Part shown: in pieces, positions 32,092-42,452 of the stretch
Position numbering within the stretch: position 1 is the stretch's first letter
How the letters are laid out: every line of letters starts with the position of its first letter
NCBI GenBank assembly: GCA_020832105.1
Contig: JAFIFH010000008.1
Span: 48,527-112,526 of the forward strand
Source: Idiomarina sp.
GTDB lineage: Bacteria > Pseudomonadota > Gammaproteobacteria > Enterobacterales > Alteromonadaceae
Reading direction: 5' to 3'
DNA length: 64,000 nucleotides
Made by a program: the position numbers and the translations under genes
Notes under the pieces: generated by a model
What the model saw: only the letters and a program-made list of their open reading frames with translations
Database searches by the model: none
Told to the model about the DNA's origin: nothing

Positions 32092-33516
32092 TTATTTCTT
32101 CTTTGCCTTTTTGTTTGGCAAGTCGGTGATTGAACCTTCGTACATTTCAGCGGCCAGGCCAACTGACTCGTGTAGCGTTGGGTGTGCGTGTACAGTCAGT
32201 GCGATGTCTTCTGCGTCGCTGCCCATTTCGATGGCCAGGCAGATTTCGCCCATCAGTTCGCCACCGTGTGAGCCGACTACAGCACCACCGATCAAGCGGT
32301 CGTTTTCTTTATCGAAAATCAGCTTGGTGAAGCCATTGGTGGCGTTGGACGCGATAGCGCGGCCTGACGCAGACCATGGGAAAGTCACAGCTTCGTACTT
32401 GATGCCCTGCTCTTTCGCTTCTTTCTCGGTCACGCCTGCCCAGCACACTTCCGGGTCGGTGTAGGCGATTGAAGGAATCACTTTCGGTTCGAAGAAATGC
32501 TTCTTACCAGAAATGTTCTCGGCAGCAACGTGGCCTTCGTGAACGGCTTTGTGCGCCAGCATTGGCTGACCAATGATGTCACCAATCGCGAAGATGTTGT
32601 CTGCGCTGGTACGCAGCTGGTTATCAGTTTTGATGAAACCTTTGTCATCCACTTCAACGCCAGCTTTGTCTGCGCCAATCTTCTTACCGTTTGGTGTACG
32701 GCCTACTGCAACCAGTACTGCATCGTATTTAACTGGCTTGTCTGGTGCGTTTTTGCCTTCGAAAGTCACATGAATACCGTCTTTCTTGGCTTCAACTTTT
32801 GTGACCTTAGTTTCAAGCATGATGTTCTCATACTTCTTCTTCATCTCTTTGGTGAAGACTTTGATCAGGTCTTTGTCCGCTGCTGGGATCAGTTGGTCCA
32901 TGAACTCAACCACGTCCAGCTTCGAGCCTAATGCACTGTATACACAGCCCATTTCCAAACCGATGATACCGCCACCTAGAATCAGCATTTTCTCAGGGAT
33001 AAACGGCAGTTCTAAAGCACCGGTTGAGTCCCAGATACGCTCGTCGTCATGTGGAATGAACGGAAGTTCAACTGGCTGTGAGCCGGCTGCGATAATGGCG
33101 TTGTCGAACTTGATCGTAGTTTCTTCATCGCCAACCACTTTCAGTTCGTTGGCGCCAGTGAATTCACCTTTACCAGTCACAACTTTCACTTTACGCATTT
33201 TCGACATCTGGTCGAGGCCGCCAGTTAACTGGCCGACTACTTTTTCTTTGTGCGCGCGAATTTTGTCCAGGTCAATCTTAGGCTCGCCGAAGCTCACGCC
33301 GTGGTCACCCAGGTGCTTAGAATCGTCGATATGCTTGGCTAAGTGCAATAGTGCTTTTGAAGGAATACAGCCAACGTTCAGACAAACACCACCTAAGGTG
33401 CTGTAACGCTCTACTAATACCACGTCCAGGCCTAAATCGGCGGCGCGGAAAGCTGCTGAATATCCACCAGGCCCTGCGCCCAGCACTACAACCTGAGTTT
33501 TGATCTCTTTACTCAT
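32092..33516 (-). CDS. lpdA: Dihydrolipoyl dehydrogenase (E3)
   Basis: The 474-residue flavoenzyme reoxidises lipoamide for the pyruvate and 2-oxoglutarate dehydrogenases with NAD+. Seen: FAD-binding GAGPGGYSAAFRAADLG, redox pair GGVCLNVGCIPSKALL, NAD-binding GGGIIGLEMG, and C-terminal HAHPTLHESV with the catalytic His. It is last in the pdhR-aceE-aceF-lpd order. A hairpin lies between aceF and lpd, so lpd may have its own promoter as in E. coli. Its own terminator is duplicated elsewhere in this window. Confidence 0.97.
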   Translation of the reverse strand: MSKEIKTQVVVLGAGPGGYSAAFRAADLGLDVVLVERYSTLGGVCLNVGCIPSKALLHLAKHIDDSKHLGDHGVSFGEPKIDLDKIRAHKEKVVGQLTGGLDQMSKMRKVKVVTGKGEFTGANELKVVGDEETTIKFDNAIIAAGSQPVELPFIPHDDERIWDSTGALELPFIPEKMLILGGGIIGLEMGCVYSALGSKLDVVEFMDQLIPAADKDLIKVFTKEMKKKYENIMLETKVTKVEAKKDGIHVTFEGKNAPDKPVKYDAVLVAVGRTPNGKKIGADKAGVEVDDKGFIKTDNQLRTSADNIFAIGDIIGQPMLAHKAVHEGHVAAENISGKKHFFEPKVIPSIAYTDPEVCWAGVTEKEAKEQGIKYEAVTFPWSASGRAIASNATNGFTKLIFDKENDRLIGGAVVGSHGGELMGEICLAIEMGSDAEDIALTVHAHPTLHESVGLAAEMYEGSITDLPNKKAKKK

Positions 33517-33715
33517 GATGACCCCTATAGTTAACCGTTCGCTTACCCCGGGTTACATCATTTGACCCGTTCATCCGGTAAGCCACGTGTTAGTCCAAAA
33601 TTTTGTACATATCAGGTACAAATCGCGCGAAAGTGGGCGATATTGTACCGAGAAATTCTTGCAGCGTCTTGTGCATTTGCCGCTTAATTCACCGAAAACG
33701 GCGCGGTAGATGCGT

Positions 33716-33743
33716 AAAAGCCGCCCAATTATTCAGGCGGCTT
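33716..33743 (-). terminator. Hairpin between aceF and lpd
   Basis: The stem AAGCCGCC (33718-33725) pairs with GGCGGCTT (33736-33743) over a 10-base loop, nine bases past the aceF stop. On the minus strand it is followed by only TTTTA, so partial termination (attenuation) is more likely than full. Confidence 0.6.
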
Positions 33744-33751
33744 ACCGACTA

Positions 33752-35554
33752 CTACAATAGTAACTTGCGAATGTCTGACAGCGCATGGTTCAGGTACGTA
33801 GTGAACCGCGCAGCCACTGCACCGTCAATGACACGATGGTCGTATGACAGGCTCAATGGCAGTTTCAACCGTGGTACAAACTCACTGCCGTTCCACACTG
33901 GCTTCATCTCGCTTTTTGACACGCCTAAAATGGCTACGTCTGGTGCATTCACGATTGGGGTGAATGCAGTACCGCCGATGCCACCCAAGCTTGAAATCGA
34001 GAAGCATCCGCCCTGCATGTCGGCAGCTTTGAGCTTACCGTCACGCGCTTTGGCACTGATTTCACCCAGCTCTTCGGTCAACTGCTTGATGCCTTTCTTG
34101 TCCACGTCTTTAACGACTGGCACAACCAGACCATTTGGCGTGTCCACGGCAATACCGATGTTCACGTATTTCTTCATGATCAGATGTTCGCCGTCTTCGT
34201 GCAGCGACGAGTTAAATACCGGGTACTCTAGCAGTGCCTGAGCACAGGCTTTCATGATGAACACCAACGGGGTGAACTTCATACCAGACTTAATTTTTGC
34301 CTGGTACTCGTTCTCTGACTTACGGAAGCTCTCCAGCTCAGTAATATCCGCTTCGTCGAACTGTGTCACATGGGGAATCGTGACCCAGTTGCGGTGCAGG
34401 TTCGGCCCTGAGATACGCTGAATACGCGACATCTGGACTTTTTCTACTTCACCGAACTTCTCGAAATCGACTTTAGGCTGCGCAATAACCTGCAAGCCAC
34501 CTTCACCGCCAGTACCTGGCGCTGCTGAGGCTTTCGGCCGTGACAGTTCATATTTTACGAACTGCTGCACGTCTTCTTTTAAGATCCGATCTTTCGGCCC
34601 GCTGCCTTGCACCTGGGTCAGGTCAACACCAAACTCACGAGCAACCCGGCGCACTGCAGGTGACGCGTGTGGTACACCGGCGCCTTGGCCTTTGCGCCCT
34701 AACGGATGATCTGGCACCGGTGGCTTGCGTGAGCGCGAGCTGTGGGTTTCGCTTTTAGAATCTTTTGAATCTTCTTTTGAAGAAGCTTTATCCTCACTTG
34801 AGGATTTTTTATCTTCATCTGAAGACTTTCCGGTTTCTTTGCTAGAAGAACTGGCACTACTGCTGTCGCTCTTTGACTTCGACTCATCAGAGCTTTTGCC
34901 TGATGAACCAGAGCCTTTCACTTCCAGCTTAATCACCAGCGAGCCCTGCTTAACCTTGTCACCCTCTTTTACCACGACTTCTTTGACCGTGCCGCCTTGT
35001 GGGCATGGTACGTCCATGGTGGCTTTGTCGGTTTCCAGGGTAATCAGGCCATCTTCCGCTTCCACGGTATCGCCTGCTTTGACCAGCACCTCAATGACTT
35101 CGACTTCGCCGTCTTCACCGATATCCGGTACTTCAACGTCAATCACTTCTGATTCACCGGACTCCTCTTGTGAGGCTTCCTTTTTATCTGAATCATTGTT
35201 ATCAGAATCGTCATCCTCAGGTGTATCGCCCTCTTCCGAATCGTCAGAATCATCTGTGTCTGCCGCTTCTTCATCTGCAGCGTCATCCGATTCCTCGTCA
35301 TCAGAGTCAGACCCACCTGCTTCAGCGATCATCGCCAGCAGGTCGCCTTCTTTAATCTTGTCACCGACTTTAACGCTGATGTCTTCCACGGTGCCGCCAA
35401 AAGGCGCTGGAATGTCCATCGATGCCTTATCGCTTTCTACCGTAATCAGTGAGTCTTCAGCTTCCAGGGTGTCGCCTTTACTGACCAGTACTTCAATGAC
35501 TTCGACTTCATCGCCACCAACGTCGGGGACTTTTACTTCTTTTGCATCTGCCAT
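33752..35554 (-). CDS. aceF: Dihydrolipoyl acetyltransferase (E2 of pyruvate dehydrogenase)
   Basis: The 600-residue core of the pyruvate dehydrogenase complex has two lipoyl domains (about 1-75 and 118-190; lipoylated Lys in ESDKASMDIP and ETDKATMDVP), a peripheral-subunit-binding domain (ASPAVRRVAREFGVDLTQVQ) and a catalytic domain ending SYDHRVIDGA with the active-site His. E. coli has three lipoyl domains. The inter-domain linkers are long and made of Ser, Asp, Glu and Lys instead of the usual Ala-Pro. It lies 11 bases after aceE, so the two are co-transcribed. Confidence 0.97.
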   Translation of the reverse strand: MADAKEVKVPDVGGDEVEVIEVLVSKGDTLEAEDSLITVESDKASMDIPAPFGGTVEDISVKVGDKIKEGDLLAMIAEAGGSDSDDEESDDAADEEAADTDDSDDSEEGDTPEDDDSDNNDSDKKEASQEESGESEVIDVEVPDIGEDGEVEVIEVLVKAGDTVEAEDGLITLETDKATMDVPCPQGGTVKEVVVKEGDKVKQGSLVIKLEVKGSGSSGKSSDESKSKSDSSSASSSSKETGKSSDEDKKSSSEDKASSKEDSKDSKSETHSSRSRKPPVPDHPLGRKGQGAGVPHASPAVRRVAREFGVDLTQVQGSGPKDRILKEDVQQFVKYELSRPKASAAPGTGGEGGLQVIAQPKVDFEKFGEVEKVQMSRIQRISGPNLHRNWVTIPHVTQFDEADITELESFRKSENEYQAKIKSGMKFTPLVFIMKACAQALLEYPVFNSSLHEDGEHLIMKKYVNIGIAVDTPNGLVVPVVKDVDKKGIKQLTEELGEISAKARDGKLKAADMQGGCFSISSLGGIGGTAFTPIVNAPDVAILGVSKSEMKPVWNGSEFVPRLKLPLSLSYDHRVIDGAVAARFTTYLNHALSDIRKLLL

Positions 35555-35565
35555 ATCAGCCTCCG

Positions 35566-38238
35566 TTACGCGTGCAGTGGGTTAATCTTGTTCACATCGA
35601 TATCGAAATCTTTGATGGCTTTGGTCACCACCTTCTTATCGATATCACCCGCTTTTGCCAGCTCAGCCAGTGCCGCGATCACAATATAATGCGCGTTCAC
35701 TTCGAAGTGACGTCGCAGATTCGCGCGGCTGTCTGAACGACCAAAGCCGTCGGTGCCCAGCACGGTGTAAGACGCTGGCACCCAGGCACGAACCTGATCT
35801 GCATACAGCTTCATGTAATCCGTGGCTGCAACCACTGGCCCTTTACCGTTCTTCTCCAGTACATCGGTGATATAAGCAGTTTTGGCTTTCTTGGTCGGGT
35901 TTAGCATGTTGTAACGGTCAACGTCCTGACCGTCACGCGCCAGCTCGTTGAACGAGGTGGCACTGAAGATGGTGCTGCTGACGTTGTAGTCACTTTCCAG
36001 AATGGCAGCCGCTTCACGAACCTGTTGCAGAATGGTGCCAGAGCCCATCAGGCGCACATGGCCTTCGGCTTTCTTGGCTTTCTTCTCGTCCAGCTTGTAG
36101 ATACCACGCAGAATGCCCTCTTCTGAGCCTTCCGGCATTTCTGGTTGCTGGTAGTTCTCGTTCATCACGGTGATGTAGTAGAAAACGTTTTCGTTCTCGT
36201 CATACATGCGGCGCAAGCCGTCCTGTACCACCACTGCCACTTCGTAGCCGTAAGTAGGGTCGTAGCTAATGCAGTTTGGCACTGTGTTGAACAGGATTAA
36301 GCTGTGGCCGTCCTGATGCTGTAAGCCTTCGCCGTTTAGCGTGGTACGACCGGCAGTACCGCCGATTAAGAAACCACGGGTCTGGCTGTCGCCTGCAGCC
36401 CACACCAAATCACCAACGCGCTGAGGTCCGAACATCGAGTAATAGATGTATACCGGAATCATCGGTTCGTTGTTGGTGGAGTAACTGGTACCGGCCGCCA
36501 CCCACGAGGCTAATGCGCCAAGCTCGTTGATACCTTCCTGCAGTACCTGACCTTTCTTGTCTTCGCGGTAGTACGCGACCTGGTCAGCGTCCTGCGGGGT
36601 GTATTTCTGGCCCTGGTGAGCGTAAATGCCGACCTGACGGAACAGACCTTCCATACCAAAGGTACGTGCCTCGTCCGGAATAATCGGCACCACACGCTGG
36701 CCGACTTTTTTGTCTTTTAGCATGGTAGTTAATACACGAACAAATGCCATGGTGGTGGAGATTTCGCGGTCGCCTGAGCCTTTTAATACGGAATCAAAAG
36801 CTTTCAGTGACGGGACTTCCAGCTCTTTGTCGCTGTTTCTGCGACGCACCGGCATAAAGCCACCTAGCTTCTCGCGGCGCTCTTTCATGTACTTGTACTC
36901 TTCGCTGTCCTCAGGGAAGCTGTAGTACGGCATGTCTGCTAAATTTTCGTCTTTAATGGGAATATTGAAGCGATCACGGAAGTGCTTGATCGCATCGATG
37001 TCCATTTTCTTCACTTGGTGCGCAACGTTTTTACCTTCACCGGCTGCACCCATGCCATAACCTTTAACGGTTTTGGCTAAGATCACCTGTGGGCGACCTT
37101 TAGTGTTCACGGCTTTGTTATACGCGGCGTATACTTTTACCGGGTCATGGCCACCACGGTTCAGGCGCCAGATGTCTTCGTCTGACAGGTTCGCGACCAT
37201 CTCTTTGGTTTCAGGGTACTTACCGAAGAAGTTCTCACGGGTGTAAGCGCCACCTTTGGCTTTGTAGTTCTGGTACTCACCGTCCACGCTCTCTTCCATG
37301 ACCTGGGCTAGTTTGCCTTCGGTATCACGGTATAAAAGCGGATCCCAGTAACGACCCCAAACTACTTTGATCACTTCCCAGCCTGCGCCGCGGAAGGTGC
37401 CTTCCAGTTCCTGAATGATCTTGCCGTTACCACGTACCGGACCATCTAGGCGCTGCAGGTTACAATTGACCACAAAGGTCAGGTTATCCAGGCCTTCACG
37501 GGTCGCCAGGCCAATCGCACCCAAGCTTTCTGGCTCATCCACTTCACCGTCACCTAAGAAGCAGTAAACGCGCTGCTTAGAGCAGTCTTTAATGCCACGG
37601 TCGGTGAGGTATTTTAAGAAACGTGCCTGGTAAATGGCCTGAATCGGACCAAGGCCCATTGAAACGGTCGGGAACTGCCAGAAGTCTGGCATCAGTTTCG
37701 GGTGCGGATAGCTTGGTAAGCCATCGCCGTCTACTTCCTGACGGAATTTGTCTAGCTGCGCTTCAGTGATACGACCTTCAAGGAAGGCGCGGGCATAAAT
37801 ACCCGGTGACACGTGGCCCTGGATATACAGGAAGTCGCCGCCGTCTTCGTCAGTTGGAGCGCGGAAGAAGTGGTTAAAACCGACATCATAAAGCATCGCA
37901 GAAGAGGCGAAACTAGAGATATGACCGCCCAGATCAAGTTCTTTCTTCGATGCACGCAATACCATCGCCAGTGCGTTCCAGCGAATCGCAGCACGAACCC
38001 GTGACTCGATGCTGTGGTCGCCCGGCATCACTGGTTCCTGGCTCACCGGAATCGTATTCAGGTAGGCTGTGGTCGGCTTATAAGGCAGGTACGCGCCATT
38101 CCGGCGGGCCTTATCAATCAGCTCTTCGAGCAGGAAATGGGCACGCTTCGGGCCTTCTGCCTCAAGCACGCCTTCGAGGGCGTCAAGCCACTCCTGCGTT
38201 TCTTGTTGGTCGATGTCGTTTCTTTCTTGTTCCGCCAT
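35566..38238 (-). CDS. aceE: Pyruvate dehydrogenase E1 component
   Basis: This 890-residue homodimeric E1 decarboxylates pyruvate with thiamine diphosphate. The ThDP/Mg motif appears as FLGDGEVDEPESLG with VVNCN following, and the length is standard for the single-chain E1. It follows pdhR by 77 bases and precedes aceF by 11 bases. Expression should be under PdhR through the promoter in front of pdhR. Confidence 0.97.
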   Translation of the reverse strand: MAEQERNDIDQQETQEWLDALEGVLEAEGPKRAHFLLEELIDKARRNGAYLPYKPTTAYLNTIPVSQEPVMPGDHSIESRVRAAIRWNALAMVLRASKKELDLGGHISSFASSAMLYDVGFNHFFRAPTDEDGGDFLYIQGHVSPGIYARAFLEGRITEAQLDKFRQEVDGDGLPSYPHPKLMPDFWQFPTVSMGLGPIQAIYQARFLKYLTDRGIKDCSKQRVYCFLGDGEVDEPESLGAIGLATREGLDNLTFVVNCNLQRLDGPVRGNGKIIQELEGTFRGAGWEVIKVVWGRYWDPLLYRDTEGKLAQVMEESVDGEYQNYKAKGGAYTRENFFGKYPETKEMVANLSDEDIWRLNRGGHDPVKVYAAYNKAVNTKGRPQVILAKTVKGYGMGAAGEGKNVAHQVKKMDIDAIKHFRDRFNIPIKDENLADMPYYSFPEDSEEYKYMKERREKLGGFMPVRRRNSDKELEVPSLKAFDSVLKGSGDREISTTMAFVRVLTTMLKDKKVGQRVVPIIPDEARTFGMEGLFRQVGIYAHQGQKYTPQDADQVAYYREDKKGQVLQEGINELGALASWVAAGTSYSTNNEPMIPVYIYYSMFGPQRVGDLVWAAGDSQTRGFLIGGTAGRTTLNGEGLQHQDGHSLILFNTVPNCISYDPTYGYEVAVVVQDGLRRMYDENENVFYYITVMNENYQQPEMPEGSEEGILRGIYKLDEKKAKKAEGHVRLMGSGTILQQVREAAAILESDYNVSSTIFSATSFNELARDGQDVDRYNMLNPTKKAKTAYITDVLEKNGKGPVVAATDYMKLYADQVRAWVPASYTVLGTDGFGRSDSRANLRRHFEVNAHYIVIAALAELAKAGDIDKKVVTKAIKDFDIDVNKINPLHA

Positions 38239-38277
38239 AATCTTTCCTTACTTATCGCACGTATTTATTGGGGTCGT

Positions 38278-38330
38278 CGCAGTGACTATTCCCTCGTTAT
38301 TTACGAGGTAGGAAGTTACTGCTCACTGCG
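38278..38330 (-). promoter_or_regulatory. Intercistronic stem-loop between pdhR and aceE
   Basis: CGCAGTGA (38278-38285) pairs with TCACTGCG (38323-38330), which is the end of pdhR, and an inner stem CCTCG/CGAGG (38292-38308) nests within. No T run follows, so it may set mRNA processing or stability between pdhR and aceE, or partially stop transcription. Confidence 0.45.
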
Positions 38331-39071
38331 TCGAACCGAACGTTCGATGCGCTGGTGATCCCGGTTTAATTGCAACAGAGTAGCCTCAATATAGGCCAGA
38401 TGCTGATGACATGCATCCCGCGCCTGCTGAGGTTGCCCTGCAAGTATTGCTTTTACGATAGAAGCCCGGTGCTCATGTAACTGAGCACGGATTTCACTGC
38501 GGCGATTTAACACGTCCAGGTTCTGCCGCATGTTCTCCATTAAAATGTCCTGCATGCCGCGCACTAAATGAAGCAACACCACATTGTGGGACGCCTCTGT
38601 AATAGCGACATAAAAGCGCATCAGTGCCTGCGCTTGTTCCTTTGCACCTTCGTCGGCGGCTTTGGTGGCCTCGTCAAAGGTATGTTGAATATGCTCTCGA
38701 TCTTTGTCGGTGCCACGCATGGCAGCATAAAACGCCGAAACACCTTCCAGCACATGCCTAAATTCGAGTAAGTCGTAATGGGCTTCGGGGTTTTGCGCCA
38801 GCAAAGCAAATAGAGGGTCGGTCACCTGCTGGTGCAACGCACCGGTCACGAAAGTCCCACCACCCTGACGCCGGGTCACTAAGCCTTTGGCTTCGAGCTT
38901 TTGAATCGCTTCACGCAAGGACGGCCGCGACACGTCGAGCTGCTTGGCTAGTTCCCGTTCAGCAGGTAAACGCTCGCCGGCACCATAAGTACCGTCGACA
39001 ATCAGCGCTTCGAGTTGTTGCATAATCACGTCAGACAATTTCACTGTCTGTACGCGTGACAAGCTCGTCAT
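38316..39071 (-). CDS. pdhR: Pyruvate dehydrogenase complex repressor
   Basis: The 251-residue FadR-type GntR regulator has a winged helix (LSDVIMQQLEALIVDGTYG, then LDVSRPSLREAIQKLEAKG and RRQGGGTFV) and a C-terminal ligand domain. PdhR senses pyruvate and represses pdh genes. The start is placed at MTSLSRVQTVKLSD (ATG 39071); a frame-open ATG at 39146 would cover the operator. Two operators lie just upstream. Confidence 0.95.
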   Translation of the reverse strand: MTSLSRVQTVKLSDVIMQQLEALIVDGTYGAGERLPAERELAKQLDVSRPSLREAIQKLEAKGLVTRRQGGGTFVTGALHQQVTDPLFALLAQNPEAHYDLLEFRHVLEGVSAFYAAMRGTDKDREHIQHTFDEATKAADEGAKEQAQALMRFYVAITEASHNVVLLHLVRGMQDILMENMRQNLDVLNRRSEIRAQLHEHRASIVKAILAGQPQQARDACHQHLAYIEATLLQLNRDHQRIERSVRRSEQ

Positions 39072-39160
39072 GGCTGTGCATCCCCTGCTGGTTGCTAATA
39101 AACGTATTTGCTGACCGTGCTGAGTCGCTCTAAACCTTCTCAACACGGTTTAATTTGAAA

Positions 39161-39173
39161 TTGGTCTTACCAA
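39161..39173. promoter_or_regulatory. PdhR operator 1
   Basis: TTGGTCTTACCAA is a perfect inverted repeat of the PdhR consensus ATTGGTnnnACCAAT half-sites, with A on each side partly conserved. It lies 90 bases upstream of the pdhR start. Confidence 0.85.
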
Positions 39174-39217
39174 CTGACCTATTTTAAAGCTTTCGTTAAG
39201 AAAACCCAAGTATTAAG

Positions 39218-39252
39218 CGTCTAATATTGGTATGACCAGAGTATGACAACAG
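39218..39252 (-). promoter_or_regulatory. pdhR promoter with overlapping second PdhR operator
   Basis: On the minus strand TTGTCA (-35), a 17-base spacer and TATTAG (-10) are found. The spacer contains a second operator, TTGGTATGACCAG (39227-39239, one mismatch). PdhR bound there would block polymerase, as expected for autoregulation. Confidence 0.6.
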
Positions 39253-39266
39253 CTTAATGCCGTAAG

Positions 39267-40157
39267 TTATGCCAGCCAGCCGAGTAAAGTTGCCAGCGCC
39301 GTGGCCGCAAGTAACAACACCATGCTGCGCTTCGCAAGCGTCATCATGGCGCAGGGCTCTTCACTTATTTCAGTGACATTGTCACAACCGTCCTCTGCGC
39401 GGCCAGCGATGCTGGCCAGATAATGACTGTGCGCTACCTCGATATCACCAAGCCCACCAAGCCATGCGGGTAACGCCCTGCTGAAATGTCCCACCAGCAA
39501 ATATGCAAAACCGGCAACCCGTGCTGCTGGCCATTCAATCACATAGAGGATACGGGCGAAAAGCTGAGTTTGTTCAGTTTCCAACTCTGGCTGCGCAAGC
39601 GACTGCGGTTCCAACGTGTCGGCTTGTGGTTTCGCAGGCGCTGCATAACGATTCACCACGTACTCACGAATAAGGGCATATGCCAGCGCCCCCGCTGCGC
39701 CAAAAATAATAAACCAGAACGCGACGGCGAAGTAATAACGGAAATTCAGCCAAATCAGATGGGCACCCACGGTGTGCCCGCTCAGTTCAGGGTGTAGCCT
39801 ATTAAGTTGGCCATGTAATACACGACATTCTTCTGCGTTTTCGCTTTGTGCTTTACTCAGATACAGGCGCACGATCTCTCGCTGCGGCGCGCAACCTAGT
39901 GCAACTAGTAGCACCACCACATTGACAACAAACATCAGCAGCGCACTGCCTTGCAGGTACAAAATAAGCCCCAACGCAATCGCTGGCAGTATCCATAGTA
40001 ATGGCGCCAGCACAGGTTGTTGCGCCCACGTGTAGGCATGGGTGCGCCGATGCAGTAGCTGATGCCAGCTTTGCGCAATCGGCCTGAGTTGCCAGTGCCC
40101 GCGTGTGCGCGTGGCTCGATCGATCAAAATAGCGATCAGTAACGAGAAAATCACCAT
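39267..40157 (-). CDS. ampE: AmpE-like inner-membrane protein
   Basis: The 296-residue membrane protein opens MVIFSLLIAILIDRATRTRG and has LHPELSGHTVGAHLIWLNFR, FRYYFAVAFWFIIFGAAGALAY, motifs of the AmpE/CobD-like family. It lies three bases after ampD, the standard ampDE order. AmpE is thought to sense or transduce a signal for beta-lactamase induction; its role is uncertain. Confidence 0.85.
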   Translation of the reverse strand: MVIFSLLIAILIDRATRTRGHWQLRPIAQSWHQLLHRRTHAYTWAQQPVLAPLLWILPAIALGLILYLQGSALLMFVVNVVVLLVALGCAPQREIVRLYLSKAQSENAEECRVLHGQLNRLHPELSGHTVGAHLIWLNFRYYFAVAFWFIIFGAAGALAYALIREYVVNRYAAPAKPQADTLEPQSLAQPELETEQTQLFARILYVIEWPAARVAGFAYLLVGHFSRALPAWLGGLGDIEVAHSHYLASIAGRAEDGCDNVTEISEEPCAMMTLAKRSMVLLLAATALATLLGWLA

Positions 40158-40160
40158 AAC

Positions 40161-40787
40161 CTAAACGTCCTTGAGTGTTGTAGTGTTTGCATGATTAGTA
40201 TCACTGGCTTGTTGCGCCACCGTAGTAGGTGTGGCGGAACAGCCCCGTGCCAGGCGTTCCCAATCGAATACCGGGCCTGGGTCCGTTTTCCGCCCCGGCG
40301 CTATGTGCTCATGACCTGTTACCGCATGTGGCTCAATACCTGGGTACGTGTCACGAAGTGCGTCCACCACATCGGTGAGTACGGCATATTGCGCGTCGGT
40401 GTAGGGTATGTCGTCGGTACCTTCCATCTCAATGCCAATCGAGAAGTCATTGCACTGGGTCCGCCCTTGCCAGCTGGATACCCCAGCGTGCCAGGCCCGT
40501 TTGTTGAAAGGCACGTACTGAATAACTTCACCGGTGCGGCGGATCAATAAATGTGCAGACACCCGCAGCCCTTCAAGAATTGAAAAACTAGGATCAGCCT
40601 CCGTGTTGAGCTGCCCGAGAAACAAATCATTTATATACTGCAAGCCGAATTGCCCGGCTGGTAGACTAATACCATGGACGACAATCAGTGCTATCTCGCT
40701 GTCAGGCGGGCGCTCGTCATGGTGTGGCGAGGCGATAAAACGCGCCGAATTCAGGCGGTGCTGTGATACGCTTAATCTAGAAGACAT
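40161..40787 (-). CDS. ampD: 1,6-anhydro-N-acetylmuramyl-L-alanine amidase
   Basis: The 208-residue cytoplasmic amidase recycles peptidoglycan by cutting anhydromuropeptides. Motifs: IALIVVHGISLP (zinc His), KRAWHAGVSSW, CNDFSIGIEMEG and TGHEHIAPGRKTDPGP with zinc and catalytic residues. The start at ATG 40787 (MSSRLSVSQH) is chosen because an open frame further upstream overlaps the divergent protease. Together with ampE it forms a transcription unit. Confidence 0.93.
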   Translation of the reverse strand: MSSRLSVSQHRLNSARFIASPHHDERPPDSEIALIVVHGISLPAGQFGLQYINDLFLGQLNTEADPSFSILEGLRVSAHLLIRRTGEVIQYVPFNKRAWHAGVSSWQGRTQCNDFSIGIEMEGTDDIPYTDAQYAVLTDVVDALRDTYPGIEPHAVTGHEHIAPGRKTDPGPVFDWERLARGCSATPTTVAQQASDTNHANTTTLKDV

Positions 40788-40862
40788 ATACTTGTATCTT
40801 GATGAGTGCAAAGCTAAGTATCTAAGGTCTAACGCAAAAGGTAAAGCAAAGGTAACTGTGGT

Positions 40863-41375
40863 ATGACAAGCTCGGATCCAACAGCAAAACTTGGCAAGTG
40901 GTTTTCCTGGTTCGCCTGGATAGCCTTGCTGGCGATCTTGTACTTCTGGTTTGGTGGCATACTCGACCGGCAGCAGAACCCTAATATGAACGTCACCAGC
41001 TATGCGCAAGGTGGTCGCGCGGTGGTTGAATTGGAGCAAAACCGCGCTGGCATGTATGTGGCCAATGGCGAAATTAACGGCCAACGCGTGACTTTTATGC
41101 TCGACACCGGCGCCACTCAGGTAGCGATTCCTCAAGCCATTGCAGATCAACTTAACCTGCGTCGCGGCACCCCCATGATGGTGCGCACCGCCAATGGCAC
41201 CGCCCGCGCTTACGCCACCACCATTAGCGAGCTTCGCCTGGGCGATATTCACCTGCAAGACGTGTCCGGCACCATTGTACCGGGCTATGAATCTGATCAA
41301 ATTTTATTGGGTATGAGCGCGCTGAGTACGTTAGAATTCAGCCAGCAAAATCGCGTGCTGACCATCACTCAGTAG
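40863..41375 (+). CDS. Retropepsin-like aspartic protease, membrane-anchored
   Basis: The 170-residue protein has an N-terminal membrane helix (about 16-34) and a retropepsin domain with one catalytic motif, MLDTGATQVAIP (Asp-Thr-Gly). This is the TIGR02281 clan AA family, which works as a dimer in the periplasm. Substrate is unknown. It is divergent from ampD with about 75 bases between starts. Confidence 0.88.
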   Translation: MTSSDPTAKLGKWFSWFAWIALLAILYFWFGGILDRQQNPNMNVTSYAQGGRAVVELEQNRAGMYVANGEINGQRVTFMLDTGATQVAIPQAIADQLNLRRGTPMMVRTANGTARAYATTISELRLGDIHLQDVSGTIVPGYESDQILLGMSALSTLEFSQQNRVLTITQ

Positions 41376-41399
41376 CACGCCTTTCCACTATTCAGCTAA

Positions 41400-42284
<885 letters not shown>

Positions 42285-42289
42285 GCACT

Positions 42290-42316
42290 GCGCTTATAGC
42301 CATAGGCTGTAAGCGC
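42290..42316 (+). terminator. Possible nadC terminator
   Basis: GCGCTTA (42290-42296) pairs with TAAGCGC (42310-42316), followed by CTTT. The U tract is short, so termination may be partial. Confidence 0.4.
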
Positions 42317-42452
42317 CTTTCCGCAATTACTTACAAACCTCGACTACGCATCTTTACCCCCTTTCTCGCATACTGAGTTGGCAGGCACGCTGGCTCAGGC
42401 CTTCCCTGCATCCGTATTTATTATTCGCAACGCATTAAGCAAAGGAAGGCTT

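Noticed and set aside
32786..33406. 206-residue frame antisense to lpd
   Set aside because: It mirrors a highly conserved gene and is a codon-bias artefact.
34725..35585. 286-residue plus-strand frame rich in Ser
   Set aside because: It is antisense to the acidic linkers of aceF; repeated Asp/Glu/Ser codons leave the complement open.
40788..41300. N-terminal extension of ampD
   Set aside because: It overlaps the divergent protease, and AmpD family proteins begin at the later start.
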